Of a stretch of DNA of 64,000 nt, positions 36,037 through 44,262 are shown piece by piece. The notes beneath the pieces were generated by a model. That model saw only the letters and a program-made list of their open reading frames with translations, had not been told where the DNA came from and ran no database searches. Position numbers and translations under genes: made by a program. Source of the stretch: CAYRIH01 sp964424375 (GTDB taxonomy: Bacteria; Patescibacteriota; Kazan-3B-28; UBA10110); assembly GCA_964424375.1 (NCBI GenBank), contig CAYRIH010000001.1, forward strand, positions 1 to 64,000. Reading direction: 5' to 3'. The stretch's first letter is position 1; the number at the start of each line of letters is the position of its first letter.

Positions 36037-36336
36037 TTATAACCCTGGTATACCCAAGCCTCCTACCAACTCTTTAGTTCTATTCGCGGCTGCTTGTTGA
36101 GATTTCTTAACAGCTGAACTAAAGGCTTGGCTTAAAAATTTTACCAAACTATCTTTTTCTGCCATATTTACCAAACCATCATCTATCTCAATAGAAAGTA
36201 CTTTTTGCTCCCCATTAAGTGTAACCCTAACTTTTCCTCCTAATTCTTCACCAACAAACTGCATTTCCCTCAGTTCTCTTTGGAGCTGTTTGGCTTTACT
36301 TTGCAGCTCCCACATTTTTTTAGCTTTATCAAACAT
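36037..36336 (-). CDS. YbaB/EbfC nucleoid-associated protein
   Basis: 99 residues: KKMWELQSKAKQLQRELREMQFVGEELGGKVRVTLNGEQKVLSIEIDD, then a helical C-terminus. Forms dimers that bind DNA; next to recR as usual. Confidence 0.93.
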   Translation of the reverse strand: MFDKAKKMWELQSKAKQLQRELREMQFVGEELGGKVRVTLNGEQKVLSIEIDDGLVNMAEKDSLVKFLSQAFSSAVKKSQQAAANRTKELVGGLGIPGL

Positions 36337-36347
36337 ATATCTAAAAA

Positions 36348-37088
36348 TTAATTACTACTTAATATAACATCCTCTATTATCACATCTTCAACCAGTTTAT
36401 CACCTGGTATTATAGTTTTAGATTGACCAATTTTATCTACTATATCCATACCGCTTACTACTACCCCAAAAGGTGTATGTTGACCATCTAAGCTAGAAAG
36501 TTCTTCTCTGGTAATGATAAAAAATTGACTGCCATTGGTATCGGGACCAGAATTGGCCATAGCTATTACTCCTCTGACTAGCTTAGGGGTATTTTTGTTG
36601 AATTCATCTGCAAATTGATATCCCGGATCACCTGTTCCGTCATTATCAGGATTATCATCACGAGATAGTGGATCTCCTGATTGAATCATAAAATCATCTA
36701 TGACGCGATGAAAGCTAACGCCATCATAAAAATCTTTTTGGGCCAGCAGAATAAAATTAGCCACTGTATTGGGTGCTGAATCAGGCATAAATTCTAACTT
36801 AATATCACCATAGGTAGTCTTTAAAAGAGCAAATCGATTATCCACTAGCTCCTGACGATTAAGCGATCCAAACTCACCAGATATAACATTTCGCTGAGAC
36901 ATCCAAATAATACCTTTAGGAACAGACCATATTACTAAACCAACTACCACTAAACTGCCTATCAATAAAAATAATTGCTTCCAGGGAAAAGATACCCGAT
37001 ACAAACGTTTCTGAGCCTGCCAGCGGCGCAACTGTTCCTCTTTAACGGCTACCTTCCTAGCTTTTCTAAGTCTTTGACGTTTTGACAT
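36348..37088 (-). CDS. membrane-anchored cyclophilin-type peptidyl-prolyl isomerase
   Basis: 246 residues. A very basic N-terminus (MSKRQRLRKARKVAVKEE) precedes one helix (about residues 37-58), then a cyclophilin domain: NFILLAQKDFYDGVSFHRVIDDFMIQSGDP, GVIAMANSGPDTNGSQFFI, LDGQHTPFGVVVSGMDIVD. The key Arg (FHRVI) and Gln (SQFFI) are present. Likely assists folding outside the membrane. Eleven bases upstream of ybaB on the same strand. Confidence 0.92.
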   Translation of the reverse strand: MSKRQRLRKARKVAVKEEQLRRWQAQKRLYRVSFPWKQLFLLIGSLVVVGLVIWSVPKGIIWMSQRNVISGEFGSLNRQELVDNRFALLKTTYGDIKLEFMPDSAPNTVANFILLAQKDFYDGVSFHRVIDDFMIQSGDPLSRDDNPDNDGTGDPGYQFADEFNKNTPKLVRGVIAMANSGPDTNGSQFFIITREELSSLDGQHTPFGVVVSGMDIVDKIGQSKTIIPGDKLVEDVIIEDVILSSN

Positions 37089-37209
37089 ATAACTTTTTAG
37101 TTTATGAATTTATTTTATCACACTAATTACCCTTAAAATTCCCCTATTAAACAACTTTAACAACCCCAAAAGAGGATTACCTACTTTGGTTGTTTTAATT
37201 ATTATTGGA

Positions 37210-37395
37210 TTAAAAACCCGGCAGCATCGGTTGGGCTACTAAGTTTGTCCCCCACAATACAACATAAGGTCCAACTACCTGAATAATTACTATGGCAATC
37301 AATATAACTGCCAACTGGCGCCAAAAAGAATTGGTAAAATCTCTTTGACGATAAGCTTCTTGCTTAAAATCTCTAATAAATTGTCTAGACAACAT
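37210..37395 (-). CDS. small membrane protein, 61 residues
   Basis: One helix of about 25 residues (RQLAVILIAIVIIQVVGPYVVLWGTNLV) after a charged N-terminus. The ATG overlaps the stop of the 425-residue gene (TAATG at 37393-37397), so it is probably translated by coupling. No family recognised. Confidence 0.68.
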   Translation of the reverse strand: MLSRQFIRDFKQEAYRQRDFTNSFWRQLAVILIAIVIIQVVGPYVVLWGTNLVAQPMLPGF

Positions 37396-38672
37396 TATTT
37401 TACTGGGTTAGAAAATACACTTAATAATTTCTCAAAAAAACCTTGGGGAGGAGGTGGAGCTACCATATCTTCACCCGGAGGCGCCCCATCTATAACTGAT
37501 TCAATCATACCAGTCCTTGTTAGATATAGTAAAGTGGCTCCGAAAGTAGTTTGCGGCACAGGAAATTCCATTAATACCGGCAAAGCATTAATTTGAGCAA
37601 TGTCTGCTATGGCATCCAGTTCTAGTGGAGTAGCTAATTGCTTATCTTGTACTTTACGGACAAATTCATCTATTAGTTTCTGAATTTCTTTAGCTTCACT
37701 CATAGTGTAAGGCTGGTTATGTATATCATCAATTTGAGACATTCCCGAATCAGAAAAATCATCTACTCCACTCATCGGAGTATGCTGAGTATCTGTAACT
37801 ATTAAAACAATTTTACTATTAACACTATGGGCATCAGGATCAGTGCCTTTGGCATTTATTACCAAATTATAACGAGTTGCTGCCATAGAATCAGATGTCG
37901 AAATTACCAAATCAGCCACAAATGGCGGCTGGGCTGAAACTGGGATAAACTGGGTTGTCATACCCTCTGTTAAACCAGTTAAAGACAAATTTATAACATT
38001 AGCATAACCATTTAGTGGTGTAACCGAAATTTTATAAACAACCGTACCGCCACTTTTGATAGTATGTTCTTCTGGTTTAACTCCTATATCAAAAATTGGA
38101 CTATCAGCTGGCGTAGTAATTGGAGTCAAGGTTATAGAATTAACCCCCCACAAATTGGCTCCACTGCGCTCAAAACTTAGTATTAGTTCATTATTCTCAA
38201 CTGTAGTATTAAAAGTAAATGTCTCCCACTCCCCAATTTGAGAGCTGATAATATAACTGTAGCCAGCTACTGACAATCTAGTAGAAAAATTATCACTCAA
38301 GTCACCGCTCATTAAATTAACTGCATAGTTACCATTAGCAATATCACTGATTTTAAACTCAGCTCCGCCTACTCCCGTATTTGAATCTCGCAAGCGCAAA
38401 TCTGATACTGCTGCCCCGCTGCTTTTTGCTATCACACCCCCCAGCCAGCCAAATTTTATATCATCACTACTCTGGGGATAAGTTGAAGCATTGCCATTAA
38501 CAGCTATATAACCAGAGGCTATCCCCTGACCATCGCCAAAATCGAACTTGTATAATACATCGCCTTCAGTTGCCAAGCTAAATCCTACAAATATCAAAAG
38601 TAGTACTCCCATTGCCATCAGAGTCCGCAATTCACTTTTAGCTATCTTAAGTACAAAATTAGACGCTACCAT
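37395..38672 (-). CDS. secreted or membrane-anchored beta-sandwich protein
   Basis: 425 residues with a signal or anchor helix near residues 13-33 (ELRTLMAMGVLLLIFVGFSL). Residues 40-180 resemble a carbohydrate-binding module of the rhamnogalacturonan-lyase/esterase type (YKFDFGDGQG...GYIAV...IKFGWLGG), and 190-290 an Ig-like domain (VKPEEHTIKSGGTVVYKISVTPLNG). The tail is Pro-rich (PPGEDMVAPPPPQGF). Probably a cell-surface protein; ligand unknown. Coupled to the small membrane protein downstream. Confidence 0.75.
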   Translation of the reverse strand: MVASNFVLKIAKSELRTLMAMGVLLLIFVGFSLATEGDVLYKFDFGDGQGIASGYIAVNGNASTYPQSSDDIKFGWLGGVIAKSSGAAVSDLRLRDSNTGVGGAEFKISDIANGNYAVNLMSGDLSDNFSTRLSVAGYSYIISSQIGEWETFTFNTTVENNELILSFERSGANLWGVNSITLTPITTPADSPIFDIGVKPEEHTIKSGGTVVYKISVTPLNGYANVINLSLTGLTEGMTTQFIPVSAQPPFVADLVISTSDSMAATRYNLVINAKGTDPDAHSVNSKIVLIVTDTQHTPMSGVDDFSDSGMSQIDDIHNQPYTMSEAKEIQKLIDEFVRKVQDKQLATPLELDAIADIAQINALPVLMEFPVPQTTFGATLLYLTRTGMIESVIDGAPPGEDMVAPPPPQGFFEKLLSVFSNPVK

Positions 38673-38717
38673 AGCACAACGATAAAATATAAAACCTACT
38701 TTATATTATACCAATTT

Positions 38718-40103
38718 CTAGCCAGACTCTTCTATTGTAGCTGCTATTTCTGGAGCTATCTCTCTAGTAGTTTCTAATGCCCTGAAAACCATTATTTCCG
38801 GCTGGAAGTATAGTTCAAACTGACCAATAGGACCATTACGATGCTTGGCTATAATAATATCAGCAATGTTAGTTCTATCAGAATCTTTATCATAATAATC
38901 TTCTCGATAAATAAACACTACTACATCGGCATCTTGTTCAATCGAGCCACTTTCACGCAAGTCTGAAAGCTGAGGAGTGTGTTTAGGCCTTTTTTCTACC
39001 TCACGGGAAAGCTGAGAAACAGCAATGATTGGGATATTCAATTCTCTAGCTAAACCTTTAAGGCCTCTGGAAATCTCTGATATTTCCTGCACTCGACTTT
39101 CGGACGATCTTCTGCCTTCCATTAACTGCAGATAGTCAATAATTAACAAATCTAACCCTTTTTCTGATTGTAATCGCCTGGCTTTGGTGCGCATTTCCAT
39201 TATATTAGTTCCCGGAGAATCATCGATATAAATCGCTGTTTCTGAAAGTGTGCTAATAGCATCACCAATTTTAGTAAAATCTTCCTCTTTTAAATTGCCT
39301 GTTCTAAGTCTCCAAGAATCTACCCCTGAAGAAGCACTAATTAATCTATCCGCTACCTGCTCCTTGGACATCTCTAAATGAAACATACCCACAGAGAAGC
39401 CCGCTGATGCCGCATTAAGAGCAAAGTTTAATACTAAACTAGTTTTACCCATGCTGGGACGAGCTGCCACTACAATAAGATCAGATTTTTGCAAACCTGC
39501 CAAAGTATTATCCAAAGTTTTAAAGCCAGTAGGAATACCCCTCAACTCGCCTTTATGTTCATGTAGTTTATCAATGCGCTCAAAAGCTACTTCTAAAACT
39601 TCTTTAACAGGAACAAAGCTAGTTTTGAGATATTTTTGGGATACTGCAAATAATGTCCGCTCGGCCTTATCTAAAAGTTCATCAACTTCACTGGCTTGGT
39701 CTCGACCGAAGACTTCTATCTCGTTAGCGGCGGCAATTAAACGGCGTAAAGTAGCCTTGCTGGCTATAATTTCAGCATATCGCGCCACATTGGCACTGCT
39801 GGGTAAACTGCCGGCCAACTCGGCTAAATAACTAGCTCCGCCAATAATTTCTAATTTCTTTTTATTCTTCAGCAAATCCGTTACTATCACTACATCCAAG
39901 GGCCTTTGTTTGTCATACAAAGCAACCATGACATCAAAAACAATCCGATGGCGCTCTTCATAGAAATCCTCAGGTTTTAAAATATCTGCCACTTTAATCA
40001 TGGCATCTTTATCCAATAACAAAGATCCCAGAAGAGATTTCTCGGCATCTATATTCTGGGGAGGCATAATTCCACCTGGAAATGTTTTGTTAGTCATAGT
40101 CAT
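38718..40103 (-). CDS. dnaB: replicative DNA helicase DnaB
   Basis: 461 residues: N-terminal domain (PPQNIDAEKSLLGSLLLD), linker, then a RecA-like helicase with ARPSMGKTSLVLNFA (Walker A), LLIIDYLQLM (Walker B), IIAVSQLSREVEKR and DLRESGSIEQDADVV, IAKHRNGP. Hexameric fork helicase. No intein is present. Lies 15 bases downstream of dnaX. Confidence 0.97.
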   Translation of the reverse strand: MTMTNKTFPGGIMPPQNIDAEKSLLGSLLLDKDAMIKVADILKPEDFYEERHRIVFDVMVALYDKQRPLDVVIVTDLLKNKKKLEIIGGASYLAELAGSLPSSANVARYAEIIASKATLRRLIAAANEIEVFGRDQASEVDELLDKAERTLFAVSQKYLKTSFVPVKEVLEVAFERIDKLHEHKGELRGIPTGFKTLDNTLAGLQKSDLIVVAARPSMGKTSLVLNFALNAASAGFSVGMFHLEMSKEQVADRLISASSGVDSWRLRTGNLKEEDFTKIGDAISTLSETAIYIDDSPGTNIMEMRTKARRLQSEKGLDLLIIDYLQLMEGRRSSESRVQEISEISRGLKGLARELNIPIIAVSQLSREVEKRPKHTPQLSDLRESGSIEQDADVVVFIYREDYYDKDSDRTNIADIIIAKHRNGPIGQFELYFQPEIMVFRALETTREIAPEIAATIEESG

Positions 40104-40118
40104 TAGTAAAATTGGACT

Positions 40119-41582
40119 CTATATTATATCAAAAACTTTAGCTACCTGATTTTTTTCTTTATTCACCGTCTGAGACACCACACATTCCACTATTGCATTT
40201 TTTATACCTAATTCATTGGCGGTAGAAGAAATCAATAATAAATTATTAGCTTTACTGATAACATCTTTTAAAAATTCGCTGGGAGCAGTGATTATTAATT
40301 TATCGCCCTGCAAATCAACTTGACTATTCTTCATTAAAGCGCTCAAAGCAGGATTAGTAATAGATACTTTTTGGCACAATTCCGGCCAGAAATTAGAATT
40401 TGGTTTAGATTTAATGGATTCAGGCTCTTGGATTTTGGGTTTTGTTTGCGGTGCTGGCTCTGGTTTTGGATTGGCAGTTTTGCTCGCCAATTTTTTAGTA
40501 TCATCAGTCGCCCGTACCATTACCATCTCCAAAGCCAACTGTGGGATGCTCGCTATCCGGTAATTATTATTAGCTTCTATGAGACGCTGTAATAAATTAA
40601 TCAGCTCATTGGGGCTTAATTGTTGAGACTGGCTTCCCATAATTTTCTTTTCATCTGCAGACCTGCTGACTAATTCCTCGTTTCCTAATCTAATCATCAA
40701 CAATTCGCGCAGATAACCTATCCAATTTTTAGTTAGTTGATTAATATCATAACCTTTGAAATAGACATTATTGATAATATCAATACCGACTAAAGTATCT
40801 TTGTTTAAAATTGCTTGAGTTAATTCCTGCACTACAGTGTTGTCAGTAATGCCTAAGATTTTTTCTAAGGTTTGTTTATCAATTTCACTTACACCTAAGC
40901 TGACCACCTGATCTAGGATACTTAAAGAATCTCGCAAACTGCCTTCAGAGTTTTGGGCAATTAAAGATACAGCATCATCTGTAATTGAAATCTTTTCTGA
41001 TGAGACTACTTTTTTAAGCTGATTGATTATTTCATCCCAAGACAAATGGTGAAAATCAAAATACTGACACCGAGAAACAACTGTGGGAAGCAATTTATGC
41101 ACTTCTGTAGTGGCTAGGATAAAAATCACATGTCCGGGAGGTTCTTCTAATGTTTTCAACAAAGCATTAAAAGCATTTTTGGACAGCATGTGAACTTCAT
41201 CTACAATATAGACCTTATATTTTCCTACTGATGGGGCTAAATTAACTTTCTCGATTAAATCTCTGACATCATCAACGCCAGTATGAGAAGCGGCATCAAT
41301 TTCAATTAAATCTATCATGATGCCAGACAAAGCCGCTTGGCAGTTCTTGCATTCTCCGCAAGGCTCCCCGTCAGATTTAATATCCGAACAATTAACCGCT
41401 TTAGCTAATAATCTGGCCATAGAAGTTTTGCCTGTTCCTCTGGGACCGGCAAAAAGATAAGCATGACTAACTTTATTAGCTTTAATTGAATTAACAATTG
41501 TTTGCTTAACATGATCTTGGCCTACAAAATCCGCAAATTTTTGCGGCCGCCATTTTCTATATAAAACCTGCTCTTTTGCCAT
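40119..41582 (-). CDS. dnaX: DNA polymerase III subunit gamma/tau
   Basis: 487 residues. YRKWRPQKFADFVGQDHVKQTI, FAGPRGTGKTSMARLLAKAVNC (Walker A), zinc Cys (CGECKNCQA), VYIVDEVHMLSKNAFNALLKTLEEPP (Walker B and sensor region). Clamp-loader ATPase. A Pro/Lys linker (PKPEPAPQTKPKIQEPES) leads to a short C-terminal domain. GGGGAGGT stands ahead of the ATG, an unusually strong site for a core gene here. Confidence 0.97.
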   Translation of the reverse strand: MAKEQVLYRKWRPQKFADFVGQDHVKQTIVNSIKANKVSHAYLFAGPRGTGKTSMARLLAKAVNCSDIKSDGEPCGECKNCQAALSGIMIDLIEIDAASHTGVDDVRDLIEKVNLAPSVGKYKVYIVDEVHMLSKNAFNALLKTLEEPPGHVIFILATTEVHKLLPTVVSRCQYFDFHHLSWDEIINQLKKVVSSEKISITDDAVSLIAQNSEGSLRDSLSILDQVVSLGVSEIDKQTLEKILGITDNTVVQELTQAILNKDTLVGIDIINNVYFKGYDINQLTKNWIGYLRELLMIRLGNEELVSRSADEKKIMGSQSQQLSPNELINLLQRLIEANNNYRIASIPQLALEMVMVRATDDTKKLASKTANPKPEPAPQTKPKIQEPESIKSKPNSNFWPELCQKVSITNPALSALMKNSQVDLQGDKLIITAPSEFLKDVISKANNLLLISSTANELGIKNAIVECVVSQTVNKEKNQVAKVFDII

Positions 41583-41670
41583 ATAATAATCTACCTCCCC
41601 AATAAACTACTTTTTATCATACCACGACGTCGCGGTGAATGCCGCTAAATCGTTTTTGCAAATTGAGAGA

Positions 41671-41688
41671 ATCAACAAGTTGATTCAA
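41671..41688. promoter_or_regulatory. dyad upstream of dnaX
   Basis: GAATCAAC-AA-GTTGATTC, perfect 8-base arms in the divergent region between dnaX and the membrane gene at 41791. Could be an operator; no regulator is identified. Confidence 0.35.
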
Positions 41689-41721
41689 GAGCATATAATC
41701 TTCTCCCAGACTACAAAACCC

Positions 41722-41750
41722 TTGACTACAAAACTATTTTTTAGTATTAA
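41722..41750 (+). promoter_or_regulatory. promoter of the membrane gene at 41791
   Basis: TTGACT (41722-41727), 17-base spacer, TATTAA (41745-41750). The leader that follows (ATATCTTTGACAT, CCCAGAAAAGGAGG) is close to that of the lipoprotein gene at 60375. Confidence 0.8.
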
Positions 41751-41790
41751 TTAGATATCTTTGACATCCCAGAAAAGGAGGAGACAGAAA

Positions 41791-42291
41791 ATGTACATTT
41801 ATACCGCCATAGTAATACCTTTTGTACTTATGGTTCTATCGCTTGCGGCAACATTGTATTTAGCTGCTGACATCACCAGAACTGTACATAACTCCGGAGA
41901 CATTTTATACACTGATGATCATTACAGTTTTGAAAAAACAGCATTCCTAATAAGAACTGTAATTTTTTGTGTATCCATGGTCACTTTGGCATTTCACTTC
42001 GGCTGGTTGGTCTGGGGAAACCTTCACTTCGGCTGGTTAATTGCATCTATAATTATATGCAACACTGCTTACGCCATATTTGACATAATCTATGACGAAC
42101 TCAGTGACCACTGGATGTACAAAAAATCTGCCTTCGCTTTAGTTGTTCTGTTCAATAAGACAACAACCCCACTGTGGTTATTGACTATTGCCCTGGCTCC
42201 GCTTGGCTGGCTTTTTTCAATGATATCTTATAGAGACAGTCGCGAAAACTTGTATGATCATAAAATATATAGATCATACTCCGAACAATAA
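41791..42291 (+). CDS. polytopic membrane protein, unknown
   Basis: 166 residues from ATG 41791, eight bases after AAGGAGGA. About four hydrophobic helices. Two neighbouring copies of CACTTCGGCTGGTT (41996 and 42028 regions) encode the internal repeat FHFGWLVWGNLHFGWLI, a recent small duplication. Single-gene unit with promoter and terminator, and a stronger ribosome binding site than most core genes. No family recognised. Confidence 0.75.
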   Translation: MYIYTAIVIPFVLMVLSLAATLYLAADITRTVHNSGDILYTDDHYSFEKTAFLIRTVIFCVSMVTLAFHFGWLVWGNLHFGWLIASIIICNTAYAIFDIIYDELSDHWMYKKSAFALVVLFNKTTTPLWLLTIALAPLGWLFSMISYRDSRENLYDHKIYRSYSEQ

Positions 42292-42312
42292 TGTGCGAAA
42301 AACAAACCAATC

Positions 42313-42345
42313 ACGCTCAGACAATCATGTCTGAGCGTATTTATT
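42313..42345 (+). terminator. intrinsic terminator after the gene at 41791
   Basis: ACGCTCAGAC-AATCAT-GTCTGAGCGT (42313-42338), ten-base perfect arms, then ATTTATTTT. Confidence 0.9.
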
Positions 42346-42356
42346 TTAACCATATT

Positions 42357-42746
42357 TTAATGGCGAATGGTTCTCCGGCATTTGGCAAACCAAAACAAAT
42401 CGCTGATTACAGCTACTACAAATGCAATTATAAATGCATAAAATATAAAGTCTGGAGAAAGCTCAACGCCAAAAAATTTATTTGTATAATGATATACGAA
42501 ACCGCTGGCATAAGTATTTACAGAATCATAGCGATTGCGAAGCCAAATCTCCCAATTAGTCAAAAAACATGAACTAGTAAAAAGATAAGAAAGTACTGTT
42601 AAAACTGCCACTATATAATATCCGATTCTGAACCATCTTAATTTTCTGGCTAAACCAAAAATAAAAACCAAAGGGCCGAGTAACAAAATAACAACCATTG
42701 AACCGTGAGCTATAACAATAATGTCAGCGAGAAATTTACCGTACAT
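42357..42746 (-). CDS. DUF2784-like membrane protein
   Basis: 129 residues, four helices. The family pattern is visible: DIIVIAHGSMVVILLLGPLVFIFG, then a helix, SSCFLTNWEIWLR (the conserved C-L-T-x-W-E-x-x-L-R) and YASGFVYHY. Function of the family is unknown. Transcribed toward the convergent gene at 41791. Confidence 0.8.
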   Translation of the reverse strand: MYGKFLADIIVIAHGSMVVILLLGPLVFIFGLARKLRWFRIGYYIVAVLTVLSYLFTSSCFLTNWEIWLRNRYDSVNTYASGFVYHYTNKFFGVELSPDFIFYAFIIAFVVAVISDLFWFAKCRRTIRH

Positions 42747-42765
42747 AATATTTTATCCTTATTTT

Positions 42766-42797
42766 TTAACGGTTCTGCTGTACAGCAGAACCGTTAA
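42766..42797. repeat. palindrome, ACGGTTCTGCTG family, copy 2
   Basis: Perfect 32-base palindrome, half-site TTAACGGTTCTGCTGT. Its right arm contains the stop codon of the gene 42794-43075. Confidence 0.85.
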
Positions 42798-43075
42798 GAT
42801 TTGAGACGATATTTTACATATTTACCGGTATCGCCAATCTGTTCTACTATCCCCTGTTTTTCTAATTCGTCTAAATCGCGGGTGGCCTGAGCATCAGAAA
42901 CTTTAGTTAATTCCTGATATTCATCATTAGTAATTTCTCTGTTCTTCTTTAAATAGTCCATCACCAATCGCTGCCGCTTAGCGATTGGATCTTCTATCAC
43001 TGCTTTAGGCTTCAAAACAAGCCGCGCGATAACAAACCCTACAACAACCCCAATAAATAATTCTAAATAATCCAT
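42794..43075 (-). CDS. membrane-anchored winged-helix protein
   Basis: 93 residues. One N-terminal helix (LELFIGVVVGFVIARLVL) then a DeoR-like winged helix (QRLVMDYLKKNREITNDEYQELTKVSDAQATRDLDELEKQGIVEQIG). Could be a membrane-bound DNA-binding sensor. Palindromes of one family stand on both sides (42766 and 43095), and its TAA lies inside the first. Confidence 0.78.
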   Translation of the reverse strand: MDYLELFIGVVVGFVIARLVLKPKAVIEDPIAKRQRLVMDYLKKNREITNDEYQELTKVSDAQATRDLDELEKQGIVEQIGDTGKYVKYRLKS

Positions 43076-43094
43076 ATTTTAATCATACATCATC

Positions 43095-43124
43095 CAACAG
43101 TTCTGCTGTACAGCAGAACTGTTG
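43095..43124. repeat. palindrome, ACGGTTCTGCTG family, copy 3
   Basis: Perfect 30-base palindrome, half-site CAACAGTTCTGCTGT. Both arms carry a matching change from copies 1 and 2 (CGG to CAG, CCG to CTG), so base pairing is preserved. Confidence 0.85.
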
Positions 43125-43251
43125 AAATTTTAACCAATTTTCAGGTCAAAAGAGAACTGTCTCTTTGAGGCTTAAGATGCTAAGACTAACTATTGACTTT
43201 TTATTATGATTTACTACACTAAGGGCGATCGAAAGATCGTTAATTTTAGAG

Positions 43252-44025
43252 CTAAAGGGCCTCGGCAACGGGGTCCTTTGTGCGTTCATTTAACTCTTTT
43301 TTCCAGCAAATAAAGTCCTTCAAATGAAAAATATCAAATATCCGAAGTCCTGCTTCTTTGAGTGCATTTAACTCCCTTGAAATTCTCCCTGCGGTGCCAA
43401 ACAAGACAACTTTCTTGCCTGCCTTTAGTAATCTCTCTAAAGGATCAGCAAAATCACTATCGCCACTCCACAACACAAAGGTTTCCGTCCCGTTTTTTTC
43501 ATAATCCAAAAGCATATCAACACCAATCTCGACATCAAAATTGCACTTTCTATCCTCAATGTAATACTCTCCCTTCTTATTCATGTTTCTAAAACAATCA
43601 TTCAAATATTCAATCGTTCCAACCTCATATTTTCGCAAAAGCGCACGGCGGATAAATTGATTAAGCAAAGCTGTAGAGTCCGCTGGAACACTTGAAGCAA
43701 CAATCGGAAATCGTAAGATTTTTACAGGTTTTGTACGGACAACATATTTTTGATTTTCTATTTCTTTTATCTCTTTCTTCGATTGCTCGCTACCATCAAG
43801 ATATCCATTATAGAAATTGACTGCTTCAATGGTATCAAAAGAGTCCAAAAGTTGTTTTAATCTTTTTAAATCAATGTGCCATCCGAGTTTATTACTCCAC
43901 GGACGGACGTTAGCATAATCAATATAAATCCGCGTTGAAGCTCCAAAAACATCTTCTAGTTGTCTCACAACCACCTGTTTACTCTCTGCGGTCTGTTTAA
44001 TTTTTTCTGTCTTTGGTATAAACAT
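43252..44025 (-). CDS. NYN-domain (LabA/DUF88-like) putative RNase
   Basis: 257 residues. PIN-like NYN fold: IYIDYANVRPW (first Asp), CNFDVEIGVDMLLDY (central Asp pair), FVLWSGDSDFADPLERLLKAGKKVVLFG (third acidic cluster, GDSDF). Family members bind or cut RNA. It ends the operon started by the PLD-SNF2 helicase at 50930: KTSC is four bases upstream and the methylase just before. As a part of a restriction-type operon it could be an effector nuclease; this is inferred from context. Confidence 0.86.
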   Translation of the reverse strand: MFIPKTEKIKQTAESKQVVVRQLEDVFGASTRIYIDYANVRPWSNKLGWHIDLKRLKQLLDSFDTIEAVNFYNGYLDGSEQSKKEIKEIENQKYVVRTKPVKILRFPIVASSVPADSTALLNQFIRRALLRKYEVGTIEYLNDCFRNMNKKGEYYIEDRKCNFDVEIGVDMLLDYEKNGTETFVLWSGDSDFADPLERLLKAGKKVVLFGTAGRISRELNALKEAGLRIFDIFHLKDFICWKKELNERTKDPVAEAL

Positions 44026-44029
44026 AAAA

Positions 44030-44242
44030 CTAGCCGACTTTTTGATATCGATAACTGTACTTAATATAATTGTTCAAAAATTGCCCTTTTGATATAGCAC
44101 TCATTAGCCCTTGATATAAGTGCTCCGGCACATTGAAATACTGATATATATCATTGGAAGTAAACTCTATTTCTAAAGTAGCCGACTGTGAATTATAGCC
44201 GATTGAACGAATATTTGTTGATGTAACTGGCGTTCTGTGCAT
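44030..44242 (-). CDS. KTSC-domain protein
   Basis: 70 residues made of one KTSC domain: TSTNIRSIGYNSQSATLEIEF, DIYQYFNVPEHLYQGLMSAISKGQFLNNYIKYSYRYQKV. In larger proteins the domain follows lysyl-tRNA synthetase or nuclease domains and is thought to bind nucleic acid or protein. Lies 20 bases after the methylase and four before the NYN gene, so it belongs to the same operon. Confidence 0.88.
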   Translation of the reverse strand: MHRTPVTSTNIRSIGYNSQSATLEIEFTSNDIYQYFNVPEHLYQGLMSAISKGQFLNNYIKYSYRYQKVG

Positions 44243-44262
44243 AATAATATTCTATCCTTTAA

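Noticed and set aside
43195..43223. plus-strand TTGACT-N17-TACACT promoter antisense to the NYN gene
   Set aside because: Only a weak hairpin (CGATC-GAAA-GATCG) follows and there is no gene on that strand; judged chance or of too low support.
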